From contig MNCI01007621.1 of NCBI GenBank assembly GCA_015680685.1, positions 564,079-628,078 of the forward strand: DNA of 64,000 bases, given 5' to 3'. The notes under the pieces are model-generated. The model ran no database searches. It was not told where the DNA came from and saw nothing but the letters and a program-made list of their open reading frames with translations. The stretch is from Gnetum montanum (Eukaryota > Streptophyta > Gnetopsida > Gnetales > Gnetaceae). Shown one piece after another: positions 46,033 to 58,200 of this stretch. Made by a program: the position numbers and the translations under genes. Numbering within the stretch: the stretch's first letter is position 1; each line of letters starts with the position of its first letter.

Positions 46033-47690
46033 TTGTATAATTCAATTGTTATCAATATCAGTTGCATACTTACTGTTCAAAATGTTGACACACTTGAGTG
46101 TATTATATATTGCCTTTAATTTAATTGTGAGTCCATATTTACCTATCTTAATAGTTAATATGCTTGTCCAATAGATATGTAATGGATCATTTGGATCTTT
46201 AGATTTAATAAAATCTCTGTTTCAGTTTTAATAATTATTATATTTCCTTCGTTACTTAGACATTGTGTGTCTCTTATGTCTATTGCAACAATCGAATATA
46301 ACTTATTTCACTTTGCTGTTAGATCCCATGTCCATATAGATGTTTTTCTATGTTTTGCATCTCAAACCTAAAATCAAAAATAAAATAAAATGGAAGCATT
46401 TTTAACTTTGCCTTCAGATGTTTCATTTTCAAATTTATTATTTTAAAACATTTTAACTGCAACCTTTATGGTTTCAAATATATGTCAGTATACAGGGTAT
46501 TTGGTTCATTTCATTGCTTTTAAAGATTTTATCTGTCCATGCAGTGTTTCATCGAAGGCACAGGTTGTGGTCCATGTCAACTCCCACCAGGTTCAATGAA
46601 ATATCTATAAAATATTTCAGTTTCAGTAAAAGATGAACCTTCTATATCGGACTATGGCTATGCCAGTGGAAGCATTATATTTTCTTTTTCTCTTTTAAAA
46701 TAAATTGTGCCATGTTAACGTTGTGAAAAAGTTTAGATTTCCTACTTCAGATTTCTTTGTATCATCCAGTGGTTCAATACAAAAGTATAATCTCTGAGCT
46801 GGTGTCATCATTTGTCTGGTTCTCATTTACGGCAGAGCACAAAAATGGAGTCAGATAATATATAACTGGAAAGCTATTTAAGGTTTATTTCCCTAAATTT
46901 CCATCAATCATTTTATAATTTATATATATCAGTTGTCTTTTCATTCTTTTTATTAAAGGAATTACTCCATATGGAAAGTAAATCCATCTGGTTATGGGTT
47001 ATTGACGTAGAGATACCATACTGCTCTGGCATGAGAAAATGGTTTTTTATCCTGTTAACTTGCATTAGTTGTAAACTTGTTTCTAGGGGATGGAATTTAA
47101 AAGACAAATACTGCAATGTTCTAACCATGATCCTCAAACATCTGCATTGTTGTTAAGAGTTAAAAACAGATTATATCATGTTTTATGATAAACAAGTTAC
47201 ACATCCCTTTCAGAAAGCCCAATAACTGGAGGAATCCGTTAAAGGAGAGGTCGCTTAAGTAAGTGCCAAACTTACCAAGTGGTCGACGTGTTTTCTGGTT
47301 AATAAATCCTTACAAGGAAAGGAATTTGAATTGGATTTTTAAAAAAATTCTTTTACATAGGTTTAAACTTCCTCCACAAATGCAAATTTAGAACTCCAGC
47401 TATCGGATTTTTCTTCCATGACAAACAGGGAGTTTGATTAGTATGCTGTTTTGCCTGTAAATTAAGGTGTCCTTGATTTCACCGAAGAAATAAAATTTTT
47501 AAGGAATCATAATGGTTGCAATTCTTAATAAAATTTTTAAGGAATCATAATGGTTGCAATTCTTAATGAATAATAATGGTTGCAATGATGACAAGGATGA
47601 TGGAGGCAGCCCAAGTAGCCACGGAACTCAGGAACTGACTGAAAGGCGACACAATAACTTCTCCCAATCACAACATACACAATTTATACA
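46033..47690 (+). repeat. Segmental duplicate of the DNA downstream of the receptor kinase
   Basis: Matches 58646-59345 in the same orientation over many phrases: GCATACTTACTG, GACACACTTGAGTGTA, CCCATGTCCATAT, GGTATTTGGTTCATTTCAT, GTTTCAT...GAAGGCACA, GGTCCATGTCAA, GATGAACCTTCTATATC, and at the far end AGCCACGGAACTCAGGAA with GACTGAAAG. Bases about 46680-47570 have no counterpart in the other copy. No kinase or LRR coding sequence is recognisable upstream of this copy. The (+) strand is the orientation of the receptor kinase. Confidence 0.75.
47489..47564. repeat. 38-bp direct repeat, two copies
   Basis: AATAAAATTTTTAAGGAATC and the rest of the unit at 47489-47526 recur at 47527-47564; a partial third copy (AATAATGGTTGCAAT) follows. 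A second small tandem repeat, GCAGATATCTTTATTCAT twice, lies at 47787-47822. Confidence 0.85.
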
Positions 47691-47872
47691 TCTATTGGGT
47701 TTTAATGATGACATTGGCTGTCTCATCAAGTTCTTTGTATGTATTGCTCATTTAATCAGGTTTCATTTCCCTCAATTTGCCAGCAAGCAGATATCTTTAT
47801 TCATGCAGATATCTTTATTCATGAATCTTGATTAAAACTTTCTTCATTTCATTTCAACACTTATCAAACAAT

Positions 47873-47945
47873 GAGATATTAGCTTAGTGGTAAGAGTTCT
47901 CCTATAGAAACTCTAGGTCATAGCATTGAGTTACAAATTAAATAA
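47873..47945 (+). repeat. tRNA-derived SINE-like copy (family a), truncated
   Basis: A-box-like TAGCTTAGTGGTAAG at 47880-47894, then GAAACTCTAGGTCATAGCAT as in the copy at 49332; the B box is eroded. Confidence 0.5.
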
Positions 47946-49003
47946 AATTTTAAAAAAGGAATTTTGAAACTGGTTGAATAGATTCAAAGGGGACAGAAGA
48001 AAAAAAATTTAGTTCGAGTTCCACTTTGATTGTTACTTATGCAAGTAGAACATGTCCAGTCACTTCTGTAACCTCTATAGAGAGTACATTTTTATCATTT
48101 TGCCAATTTGAGGATCATTGTTATATTCAATAACAAATGTTGTGAACACATGCTTTTTAAAACTTTTGTTTAAATACTTTAACAATTGAGCTTCCATTGC
48201 TACTTTAAACATTAATAATTATTGAAAGTTACTTTTAACAAAAGTCATGTCATATCCCCTAGTACCATATAGTTTATATCCAAGTAAAATGCACCTAGGG
48301 AACTTAACTAATGTGTTAGCTACAAATCTTGGAAGGTTTTTATATTTCTACCTAACAAATCCTTGCAATAACAATTTTCTCAAATGTTCACTAGGGTAAT
48401 TTAATAAGTGACAAATTTATCATTTTGGATTAATTTTTTGGATACTCTTTTTAAAAATTCTATATCTATTAATAATCTTGGTAAAATTTTAAAAATATAT
48501 GGGGAAGCAACTTTATAGATCTATTTATGATCATTTAAAAATTTTACAATCAATTTTGACAAATTCATCTATATTTATGAAACTGAAACTGAAATTTTAT
48601 TATGTTTATAGACTCTCTCAATCTATTGGATAGTAGAATTATACATGCTATAAGTTTTGAAAACATCATTAAGAAAATTACTAAGTGTTCTTAGTAATAA
48701 TTGGAACAAACCAATCAAAATTGTAAGTGTAATATCTCATCTATGTGTAATGTGCTCTAATTCAAGAGATTGTAGAAAAATGTGGTATTCATCTTCTATT
48801 TGTACTGCACAATCAGCATATTCATTCTTCACAAGGAATTTTTAGCCATCTATTTGTTTCAATTCTCAACTCTCAAATAATGAGGTCTCATTTGTGCTCT
48901 ACTAATTATGCATCATAACTAATAAGGAATAGTAGCTTTGTTCTCTAGTAAATGTGTATCATAATTAATAAGGAATAAAAACAAGTAAATAATTATTAGA
49001 AAA
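47946..49003. other. AT-rich stretch without a recognised gene
   Basis: No open frame with a family match. The plus-strand frame at 48657-48845 is short and unrecognised. Nothing else seen. Confidence 0.4.
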
Positions 49004-49160
49004 GCATAGCTCACTTGATTAGAGTATGTAGCTCTAATCTTTAAAAGCATAGGTTTGACCCTAATGAGGATACTAAGATAAGTGCTACTTGTGAACATGG
49101 TAAAAATACAGGTTAGGTGTCTATGTGTTAAATTACCTATGTGTAGCCAACTCGCTATGG
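49004..49160 (+). repeat. tRNA-derived SINE-like copy (family b)
   Basis: A-box-like TAGCTCACTTGATTAGAG at 49007-49024 and B-box-like GGTTTGACCCT at 49052-49062. The sequence differs from family a and resembles the minus-strand copy at 53150-53265. Confidence 0.5.
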
Positions 49161-49331
49161 AAAATCATTGTCAAATCTTTTACTAACTTTTACGAGTTAT
49201 CTAATGTTGTTAAAATAAATGTACTAAAATGACAATATATATTTATAACTATTACTAATTATTCCTTTGATACTTTAACCTATATTCTTTGGAATATGCC
49301 TAACAATCACTAAATTTTAAGGAATAACAGT

Positions 49332-49455
49332 GAGGTGTTATTCTCATGGTACGACACTTGATTTGGGAGCTCTAGGTCATGGGTTTGATTCTAGTGGGCA
49401 ATGCTAAGTTATATAAAGTTCTAATTGGACTATATATCTTGGAGTGCACCTTTGT
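49332..49455 (+). repeat. tRNA-derived SINE-like copy (family a)
   Basis: Starts GAGGTGTTA; the A box is mutated (TATTCTCATGGTACG), while the B-box-like GGGTTTGATTCTAG at 49381-49394 is well kept. Tail GGGCAATGCTAAGTTATA matches the copy at 11888. Confidence 0.5.
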
Positions 49456-50018
49456 TTTACTTATTTTAGGTTCTAACACCCCTTCTTGTAACTTTGAGGT
49501 TGTTCCCCAGCTAAAGCCCCTTAAGTGAGCTATGGAATCTGCAAAGAGGACTCGAGATGAAAGTTGGCTAGTACCAACCTACACCTTACCAAGTGACTAT
49601 TGTATACCTCCAAAAATTTGAAGGCATTTAAGGAGATCCTCCCCTTCTAGTCCAAAAATAAAATAACAATACTATTTTAAGATAGGTATTCTTATGCTAG
49701 GGAAATTCTAAACTATAGGTATTCTTATGCTAGAATTCTAAACTATGTATATACATTTTTTATTAGTCTTATTTGAAAGCTCTAAGGTACTTGTTTAATT
49801 TTATTATGTTTAAAGATTTTACTTTTTGTTATAAATATTATATAAAATTATAACAAACTAGAAAACTAAAGTGGAAAATAAAGAGAAAAGGAATGAAATG
49901 CTCAAATTGTAAATCCCAACTTGTTTTGTTTCCATGCTACATAGCTGTAATCATACATGATGAATTGATACAAAACTAAAATAAGAATTGATAATCAAAC
50001 TCATGACAACTAACTATT
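49456..50018. other. AT-rich stretch without a recognised gene
   Basis: Contains a ~33-bp tandem duplication near 49682-49745 (TAGGTATTCTTATGCTAG twice). Otherwise nothing recognised. Confidence 0.45.
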
Positions 50019-50894
50019 TGATGAGTCATCAATTAGACAGGCTACATTGACGTAGCCCCATCACGATATCCTCGTCAACACATGGTTAGATGTGTTGATG
50101 TTGATGCAGGCAATGCCTATATAAATGCACTCATCACATGCATTTATGACACCTAGAAATCATAGCATAGCCAAGTCCTTGCAAAATTTTCCTCCCAAAG
50201 TTAGAATATTTTCCCTTTGAGTGCCCATAGTGTGATTTTAAGAGATTGTATAGTGCTTTATTTGAGTGTCTATGTGCCTTAACACATTAGCATAAATGGC
50301 AATAAAGTCGAGATTTCCTACATTCATTGCAACACTTGGATTAGTTTACTCTTTACATTAAGCACTTTACTTTTAATGAAATTTACATTTATAGCATTAA
50401 ATAATTAATGTAATTAATTATAAATATGTGAGTACGACCACTTTAAACATGGCATATTACTTTTGGTAATCCAAGTAGTGGATATTTGGTATGCCCAATA
50501 ATAGCCACTTGGTAACCCAGTAGCGTTAATACGAGTTTGGGATGTGTATGGCAAGTGGGAATGATTACTCTACATTAGGATAGTTAGTTATAAGATTAGT
50601 TCATTAGTTAGATACTTAATTGTTAAACCTTCGTTTACTCATTTAGCCACTAGGATAAAAAAATATATTAAAAATACTTATAAAAATATGCATCATGTAC
50701 CTTAATTTACACTTAACCATATGTATTGATAACATACAAGTGTGAGTTAGGAAGACAACGATTGTACAACTCCACGATTCACTCTTTAGGACTATAGGAA
50801 AACTTGGGAGACTAAGTCTATAGAATTCAACTAGATCATCAGTGAATGCTTGTGATTCGTATGGTTAGGCGTAGGGGATACTCACCACTCATCA
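50019..50894 (+). repeat. LTR of element F
   Basis: 876 bp, TGATGAGT...CTCATCA. TATA box TATATAAAT at 50118-50126, AATAAA at 50301-50306. The U3 inverted motifs (GGCTACATTGACGTAGCC at 50040-50057) differ from those of B and C. GGTAACCCAGTAGCG is kept in U5. Confidence 0.88.
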
Positions 50895-50895
50895 T

Positions 50896-50913
50896 TGGCT
50901 TCATTGTCAAGGA
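50896..50913 (+). promoter_or_regulatory. Primer-binding site of element F, tRNA-Asp type, decayed
   Basis: TGGCTTCATTGTCAAGGA, five differences from the perfect complement (TGGCGCCGTTGCCGGGGA), four of them transitions. Confidence 0.7.
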
Positions 50914-51174
50914 CTTAGTTTAGTTAAATGTGCTACATAGTAATAGATTGTGAATTTATATAAAGACATTGTAAAGATAAAACAATAATAACTCACTCTT
51001 ATCCAAAAAGAGAAATAATTAAAGAATGAAAATATCAAAGGCATGCTGATTCTATACATAACTAACATGGCTTCTTCTCACAAGAATGAGTCTCCACCAC
51101 ACATAGGTGAATACAATCAACAACAGGAGGTGTCTCAATTTTGTTAGTTATAAGAGTATGATAAATAGGCTTCA

Positions 51175-53143
51175 GTCGACTACATCAACACAATAGCCTC
51201 AACATAACATATAGTATGATGTGGAATCTCCTACATTGATGCATTAAAGTTAACATAGAGGTAATAAATGCTTGTATAAATACACACAATGATTGCATTT
51301 ATGACGCCTTTTAGTTAATAGCTTAGCCAGACTCTTATAGTTTGATTCTATAGAAGTTAGAATTGAGGATCATTGAACTTAGAAATGGGGAATGAATAAG
51401 TTCCCAAAATTAAAAATGATAGCCACAAAAACCACAACCAAATTTAACATGGCTCTTGTACTTGGGTAGTACACACTCTAAGGGTAGTTCACTTGCACAC
51501 CTCCAAACTTTGTTTCTCTAAAATGTGATTTGAAGGACACCACACCCTATACTAGCTCTAATATTTGCTCCAAAGTGCTTCATCAAGGTCTTGACAAGCT
51601 TAGAATGTGGTTTCAAGGATCCCACAACCTTTACAACTTGAGCTCCAGTTTGGAGTATTTTGACATTGCACAAACACTCAATCCCATTGGATCCTAACAA
51701 GCTCAATGACGATGCCTTCTCACAAGAAGCACACCAATGCCAGCGGGGTAACAAGAAAGAGAAAAAAATTACAAGAACAAGATGCAACTAATTTGCTAGT
51801 CCTTGTACTTTGAATCATAGTACAATATAATCATTACAATAGTACAAATGATGGTACAATGAGGTACACAAATACAATAGAATAAAGTACATGATGACTG
51901 CTTGATGTTAATACTTGCTTGCTTAAAAAACTTGCCCAATGCCCAAGAGAATGAAGTCTTTCAAAATCACCTTGAAATTCATGCAATGGCTATCTAACGA
52001 CTAGTGGAGATGTCTTCTTCAGGATTGGGATGTCTCTCTGCAACAAACTTCAATTTTAGGGAGAAGTCTATTTTGCAAAGAAGACGTCTTTGAGGAGACA
52101 TCTCTAGGGAGATGTCTTCTCTTAAAAGGAGATGTCCCCTATTTTTGGGAGACATCTTCTCTAGGTGTCCTTCATTTTGGGCAAGATGTATTCTTCATCA
52201 AGGAGACGTCTTCTATGCATTCGAACTCTTGATTCCAAAGCTTCCTCTCAATTACCGAGGCATCTTCTTTTAGCTTGTAGTCTTCTTTACTTATCCATGC
52301 TCCCTTGAGTCTTTGTAGTCTTCACTTAGATACCCATGTACTCATCCATGCTCCCTTGAGTCCTTGTAGTCATTACTTTGAGATTTCTTGTAGATGTCAT
52401 TCTTTAAGCTCTCTTTTATCCTTGCAAAACATCACATTTCACAACATTCATACCAAAAGGTCAAAAAGAATTTCTCAATGAATGCTTGCGACATGATGTG
52501 AAGGAGGTGTTCAAAATCTTTATTTGAGTGCCTTATATCTAGAAATATTACATTATAGCAATAAAGTTTAAGACTATTTTATTTCATTGCAACACTTTGA
52601 CATAACCTATAATTTATCTTAATGGAATTTAATTTCAAATGCATATTAGCTTAATATTTACATTTCCTTGCATAATAATAAATCAGAGGAATGAGCATGA
52701 CCAATTTTAAGTGTACACACATATTTACTTGGTAATTCCAATAGTGCTATTGCTTAGTTTTGCCTAGTAGCATAACACTTGGTAATTTTAACAATGGGTA
52801 TGTGTGTTTAGGAGATATACGACAAACTACAAATCAATTATTCATTGCCCTTAGGCTAGACAAGAATTTTTTTTACATTTGACTTAGATACATTAGATTT
52901 TAATATTCTAATTTTCTAACATGATTATGTTATAGCTCAAAGAACATCAAGATCGTATGCCTTAATTGTACTTAACCATATATACTAAAGGGCCACACAA
53001 GTACAATTGGGAAGATAGTAACTTGTGATTGAACACTTAGCTATATAGTTGCCACACTAGACTAGTTCATGGATTATGATCAAGTCACTTACATATTTTT
53101 GTGATTTGTATGGCTGGGAATTAGAACTACTCATCGCTAATCA
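51175..53143 (+). repeat. Second, older Athila-type LTR split by an insertion
   Basis: 51175-51390 reads like the first quarter of an LTR (TATAAATAC box near 51276, GCATTTATGACGCC as after the TATA in element F). 52490-53143 reads like the rest (GCAATAAAG, TTGGTAATTCCAATAGTGCT, GTACTTAACCATATA, ending CTCATCGCTAATCA). Both parts are in plus orientation. It could be the 3' LTR of element F or an unrelated older copy; the divergence from the F LTR favours the latter. Confidence 0.5.
51395..52485. other. ~1.1-kb unclassified sequence inside the older LTR
   Basis: Separates two LTR parts that are contiguous in the other LTRs. It contains a cluster of short direct and inverted GAGA(T/C)GTCTTCT motifs at about 52005-52215 and a ~54-bp duplicated phrase (CATCCATGCTCCCTTGAGTC at about 52294 and 52348). 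A minus-strand frame at 51518-51787 (89 codons) has no family match. Probably an insertion of another element or duplicated DNA. Confidence 0.4.
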
Positions 53144-53149
53144 ATTGGT

Positions 53150-53265
53150 GTTGTTTTCATATGGTAGGGGTTCAAATCCTTACCATGACTCAAATTCACA
53201 ATCTTTTATCTACAAATCCTTGTTAAATAAGAATCTAATCACTTGAGCCACCCCTTATTGATAAA
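53150..53265 (-). repeat. tRNA-derived SINE-like copy (family b)
   Basis: On the minus strand TGGCTCAAGTGATTAGA (53234-53250) as A box and GGATTTGAACCCC (53167-53179) as B box. Confidence 0.5.
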
Positions 53266-53289
53266 CATGATGGGGTTTGTTAGAACCAT

Positions 53290-53421
53290 AATTAAATGAC
53301 TATATCCACCCCTCAAAGATATAGCTAACATGAAACATTCATGGAACATAACTTAGCACACTTATTAAAATCAAATCTATAGTCCAAATTAAGAGTCTTA
53401 CCACTAGGCTAACACCTCATT
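53290..53421 (-). repeat. tRNA-derived SINE-like copy (family a)
   Basis: On the minus strand CAATGAGGTGTTAGCCTAG then GGTAAGACTCTTAATTTGG. The A-box-like TAGCCTAGTGGTAAG lies at 53397-53411; the B box is eroded (TAGATTTGATTTTA). Tail GTGTGCTAAGTTATG matches the family. Confidence 0.5.
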
Positions 53422-53489
53422 GTTCAAATTTTCAATTACTTTCAGCTTCATCAAATGATGTTGGCATTTCTACTTCTTCTATAAATGCA

Positions 53490-53610
53490 GAAATTTCTAT
53501 TGATTTTGTGAATGCAAATTTACAAACTAGTAAGTAAAAATTTGTGATGTCTTCTTCTAATAATGTTGATGCAAGTAAGACATATGCAATTTTTGTTGTC
53601 ATATGTTGTT
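53490..53610 (+). pseudogene. Small LINE ORF1 fragment
   Basis: Plus strand reads FVNANLQTSK, KFVMSSSNNVDASK; the ORF1 remnant at 10345-11590 has INLQASEKKFVTPSSSDVDA in the corresponding place. Too short for more. Confidence 0.35.
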
Positions 53611-54597
53611 TTGGCATTCACTTCTTTTACATTTTACAATTTGCAAAAAAGCTATTCAAGTTGGAAGATGAGATGTCTACATCATCGGAGGTAATTTTGT
53701 TGGTATAAATTTAGAAATTAGCAAGCATTCTTCTTGTTGTGAAAAGTTAACAGCTAAAACATAAATGTTGTTTTTTGTTGTGAACTTGTAAAAATAGAAC
53801 CTGCTTGTAAACAAGATTAGAATCAGTATTTAGATGTAAATTAACAGGATGAAATATCATTAAAGTGCAGTGTACATTAACAGAACTATTCCAAGGAACT
53901 AAATTTCAAACTTTTTGAAATCTAGGTCATACTGCTAAATAAATTTATATTTCAACAAAAAATTACGCAATGCAGTGTCTAGCTGAAATAGCACAAGTCA
54001 ATGAGGCAGCATATTTCATTTTGGTAGCAAAAATCTGTGCTTCTGGAGGTACAAGATTGTAGCATCTTCTTTCATTTTTCTTCTTTTCATTATTACCCTG
54101 ATCTTTAATTTTTTTCTTCTCATTTTAGAATCTGAAAGAGAGTTTTGCAAACTAATTCATTGGAGTTAAGATTCTTTAACAAGTTCTTTTTTAAAAGCTT
54201 TGGCTTTGTATCCCTAGATCTAGAGACAACTATAAATCAAATTTTTTGCTTCAAGTTTTATTGTTTGGTGGTTAAATTAAGCAAATTAAAATCTTGTGTT
54301 GCAAGTTCATTATGCAACAATCTACAGTAATATTCTTGCCTTCGGGGCCTTGTGAGAATGATATGATACAGTTTGAATTGTAGAGAATGCATGTTAGTGC
54401 ATAGACAAAATATCTTTTGGGGAATTCATCACCATCATCCTAGCCTTGTCCCAACAAAATTGGTTCAGCTACATGAATTCTCTTTTGCCATCTGCCTCTA
54501 CGAGGAGCTAGATTTTTGTTTATTTGCAATTTGTCACTATTATATAGCATCTACAAAATCTGAAAAATATCTTATGCATGAGAATTGGCAGGAAACA
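53611..54597. other. Upstream flank of the receptor kinase, no recognised gene
   Basis: A plus-strand frame of 87 codons (54373-54636) is open but unrecognised. No transposon ends seen. Confidence 0.4.
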
Positions 54598-55090
54598 AGG
54601 ATAATCCTACTTGGTGGTTGTTGGTTACCAGTGTGAATTACAATTCAATGCTCCATGCTCAATAATTCAAAGTCAAGTTGAGGCATGTATCAATGTAAAT
54701 CTATCCACAAATAAGTGGCCGTCTTTCATGGTGCATGCATTCCAACTAGATAAGGTAATTCAAGCCTATCCACAAATAAGTACTGACTGCTTGCTTGTTA
54801 CTTTCCATGTATACAGACAAAGAATTGGCATGAAACACGGATAATCCTACTTGGTGGTTGTCAGTTACCATCCTACTTGGTGGTTGTCAGTTACCGTTGT
54901 GTGAATTACAATTCAATGCTCAATGCTCAATAATTCAAAGTCAAGTCAAGGCATGTATCGGTGTAGGTCTGTTCACAAATAAGTGGCTGTCTTTCATGGG
55001 GCATGCATTCCAACTAAATAAGGTAATTCAAACCTATCCACTAATAAGTGCTGACTACTTACTTACTTACTTGTTACTTTCTATGTATAC
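54598..55090 (+). repeat. ~241-bp tandem duplication upstream of the receptor kinase
   Basis: GGATAATCCTACTTGGTGGT at 54599 and again at 54839 start two copies. Both continue through GAATTACAATTCAATGCTC, GTCAAGT(T/C)(G/A)AGGCATGTATC, AAATAAGTGGC(C/T)GTCTTTC and ATGTATACAGACAAAGA. The second copy also repeats its first 25 bp (TCCTACTTGGTGGTTGTCAG) once more. It ends about 140 bp before the TATA box of the kinase gene. Confidence 0.85.
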
Positions 55091-55233
55091 AGACAAAGAG
55101 TTGGCCATGTCCCGTGGGAAACTAAAGGACTGAAAACAAACAATAGATGATGACAATATGTAAGAAGATAATATCACTACAGAAAAAAACCAGTTAATCT
55201 AACTCAGCTCCTCCACTTGTGAATTATCACACA

Positions 55234-55240
55234 TATAAAA
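55234..55240 (+). promoter_or_regulatory. TATA box of the LRR receptor kinase pseudogene
   Basis: CACATATAAAAGCC; the only strong TATA signal upstream of the coding region, 25-65 bp before the first candidate ATGs (55265, 55300). Confidence 0.5.
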
Positions 55241-55264
55241 GCCGTTGATCGTTGGATTGGATGT

Positions 55265-58200
55265 ATGTTATTATGCAACTCCTGTTGTGCTGAGTTTCAT
55301 GCAAGCTGCAATGACCTTCTCCTCTGCAAGTCTTCTCTTTTCTCTTTGTCTACCATTTATTCCCTCTTCTTTGGCTGTGCCTCTTTTGCTCCTACATTGC
55401 TGTCGATGCTCACCCAAAAGATGATGCAAAGGGAGCTGCAAATGATGTTAAAACTTTGATTCAATTCAAGAAATGCATGACCAACAATCCACTCTTTCAT
55501 CTCAAAGATTGGGATGATACTGCTTCTTCTCCAAATGCATGCAATTGGACTGGCATCACCTGCTCCATCAAACATTCAGGACGAGTTGTGGAGATATCTT
55601 TGGAAAATGCAACATTAGGGGGCTCCGTGTCTCCCCACCTCTCTAACTTATCATTTGTTCTTGACATTTACGACAACACTTTCTCTGGTACAATCCCACC
55701 ATCTCTTGGCACACTGCATAGGCTTAAGGTGTTAGATTTATGCATGAATGAATTTGAAGGTGAGATTCCTTTTCAGTTGGGAAACCTTTCTTCTTTGCAA
55801 TTCCTTTATCTCTGTGGTAATTCTTTGAGTGGTGAGATTCCTGAGTCTCTTGCCAAACTCCAGGTCCTCAAGGAGTTCAATGTTTTCCAAAACCATTTGA
55901 GTGGACATGTCCCTTCCTGGTTGGGAGAACTCCACGTACTGCAATTGCTTCATCATGCATGATGTCATTCCTGCTTGGTAACCTCTCTTCTTCATTCATC
56001 ACTTTTTTGGGACTTGAGTTTAATCATTTAACAGGTTTCATTCCTTGCTCATTTGTGAATCTCTAGTCTCACCGAATTGTATCTCTACCAAAACAATCTT
56101 GCAAGAACCATTCCACCCTGTCTAAGCAACCTCACCGCTCCTAGGGATCTAGATTTAGATAACAACAAGTTGCAGGGTCATCTTCCTACATGGATTGACA
56201 ACTTTAACAAGTTACAGTATTTGGGTTAATTTGTAAACGATTTCAAAAATAACATTCCAGAGTCGTGGTGGAATCTCACCAAACTCCAGTTGTCTGATAA
56301 CAGATTGTCATCAATGCCACTGTCGTGGCTGGGACACTCTGCACTCAACTCACAGATTTGAATATAGCCTCTAATTACTTTACCAGTGGAGTGAGCATGA
56401 ACACAGAGCCTATTCCAAGCCGTGCTCTCTCCTAATTTCCTTAAAATTAAAGCACAAGTATTTAACGGGCACGTTACCACCCAACTTTGGAGGCTCCTTG
56501 CCAAATCTTGGCAACTTTATTTCCGGCAACATTCCTCAAAATAAAATTGCAGGACAACATTCCAACTGAGTTATTGCTCTTAAACAAGTCACTTGGCTAT
56601 CTGTATTTATCTGGAAACAAATTGTCAGGTTCCATCCCTGCCAAGATTGGAAACCTGGTTAATCTGTGACAGCTCTAACTTGATAGAAACCTACTATCAG
56701 GTGAAATCCCTCCAGAGATGGGAAACTGCGTGGTTCTTGAAGACCTTGTCCTGTCTTCAAACAACCTCTCTGGGCCAATACCACCACAGGTTGCCGATCT
56801 CAAATCGATTGTATTTCATTTTGATTTATCAGCAAATTCTTTAACAGAAGTACCTCCAGAGATAGCAGGACTGCAGATGGCAGAGTTCATAAATCTCTCA
56901 AGCAATCATCTATCTGGAAACATTGCATTTTACATGGATAGCTGGTTGGATGCCCGCGTGATCAATCTCACCTTCAATCATTTTAGCAGAAACCTTTCCA
57001 AATCCATTGAAATAAGATCACTCAATTAAGAAGCATAGATTTGTCTGGTAACAACTTTACCGTACCTGTGCCTGCTTCTCTGCTGACTCATTCAACTCTC
57101 AAGATTTTGAAATTTTCCTACAACAGCTTTGATGGAGAAGTTCCTTGTCTGCACAGTTCCTTTGAAAAAAATCAAATTAACAAAATTGTCATTTCTTGGG
57201 AACCCAAATTTATGTGGAAGATGCTTTGGCCTCAAAGCTTGCCCAGTATCTCCTGCTCAACACAGCTCTCACTTTAACAAAAGCACTATTCTGAAAATTG
57301 TGCTGCCCATTGCAAGTCTACTTTTGTTGCTAGTTTTGGCAGGGATTTTATTTATTTTCAGGAGAGTAAAAACTTCTAAAGGGGAAACTCCAAAGATAGG
57401 CGAAAAATTCATAAAGATATCTTTGGAAGAACTTCAAAGGACCACAGCCAATTTCAGCCCTTCGAACTTAATAGGTGAAGGCAGCCATGGAAAGGTCTAC
57501 ATAGGTTTTTTAACATCGGGAATGGTGGTTGCTGTAAAGTGTTTCTCTTCTGCAAACTAGACTGTGACTAAGAAAAACTTCAACAAGGAATGTCATGCTT
57601 TAGGAAAAGTGAAACATCGCAACATTCTCAAATTATCACTGTGGTCTGGTCCAAGGAATTAAAAGCCCTGGTAATGCCCTTCATGAATAATGGCAATCTC
57701 CATTCTCTTATTTATAATAGACAAGATGGTCAATTGATCCCATAAGTGTTGTCAATGAGAGTGAAAATATTAAGAGAGTTAGCCCAAGGGCTTGGCTATT
57801 TGCATCATGATTGTGAATTTCAGGTCATCCACTATGACATCAAACCAGAGAATGTATTATTGGATTATGATATGATGGTTAAGCTCTCTGATTTTGGAAT
57901 ATCTTGCCTGATTGGAGACTTTGACTATGCAAAAGCATCATCTTCCCTGGCAGGGAAAGGTTTAGTTGGTTATATTGCTCCAGGTATGCAAATTTTATTT
58001 TCACTTATTTTGTCTAAATTGTTTCCCCTCTTAAGGATGTGGCATGTACACAGATTTTCAAGCTAACGGTTTTTTAGAGTATGCCATCAGAGAAAGAATA
58101 TCTGTGAAAGGTGATGTATACAGCTTTGGAGTGGTTACCTTGAAAGTCATGACAAGACTGAAGCCCACACATGAGATGTTTTCAAGGGATGTCACATTGC

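Larger units (their letters stand above)
50019..51170 (+). mobile_element. Element F: Athila-type LTR with leader and gag start, truncated
   Basis: A full LTR is followed by the primer-binding site and, after about 150 bp, an ATG (51067) that opens MASSHKNESPPHIGEYNQQQ. This corresponds to the MSSS gag start of elements B and C before stops end it. No further gag or pol is found. At about 51170 the sequence passes into LTR-like DNA again, so the interior has been deleted. The 5 bases before the LTR are CTATT; no matching copy was found downstream. Confidence 0.75.

Noticed and set aside
53144-53163. Primer-binding site after the second older LTR (TTGGTGTTGTTTTCAT)
   Set aside because: Only the first half resembles the tRNA-Asp site, and the rest overlaps the end of a SINE-like copy.
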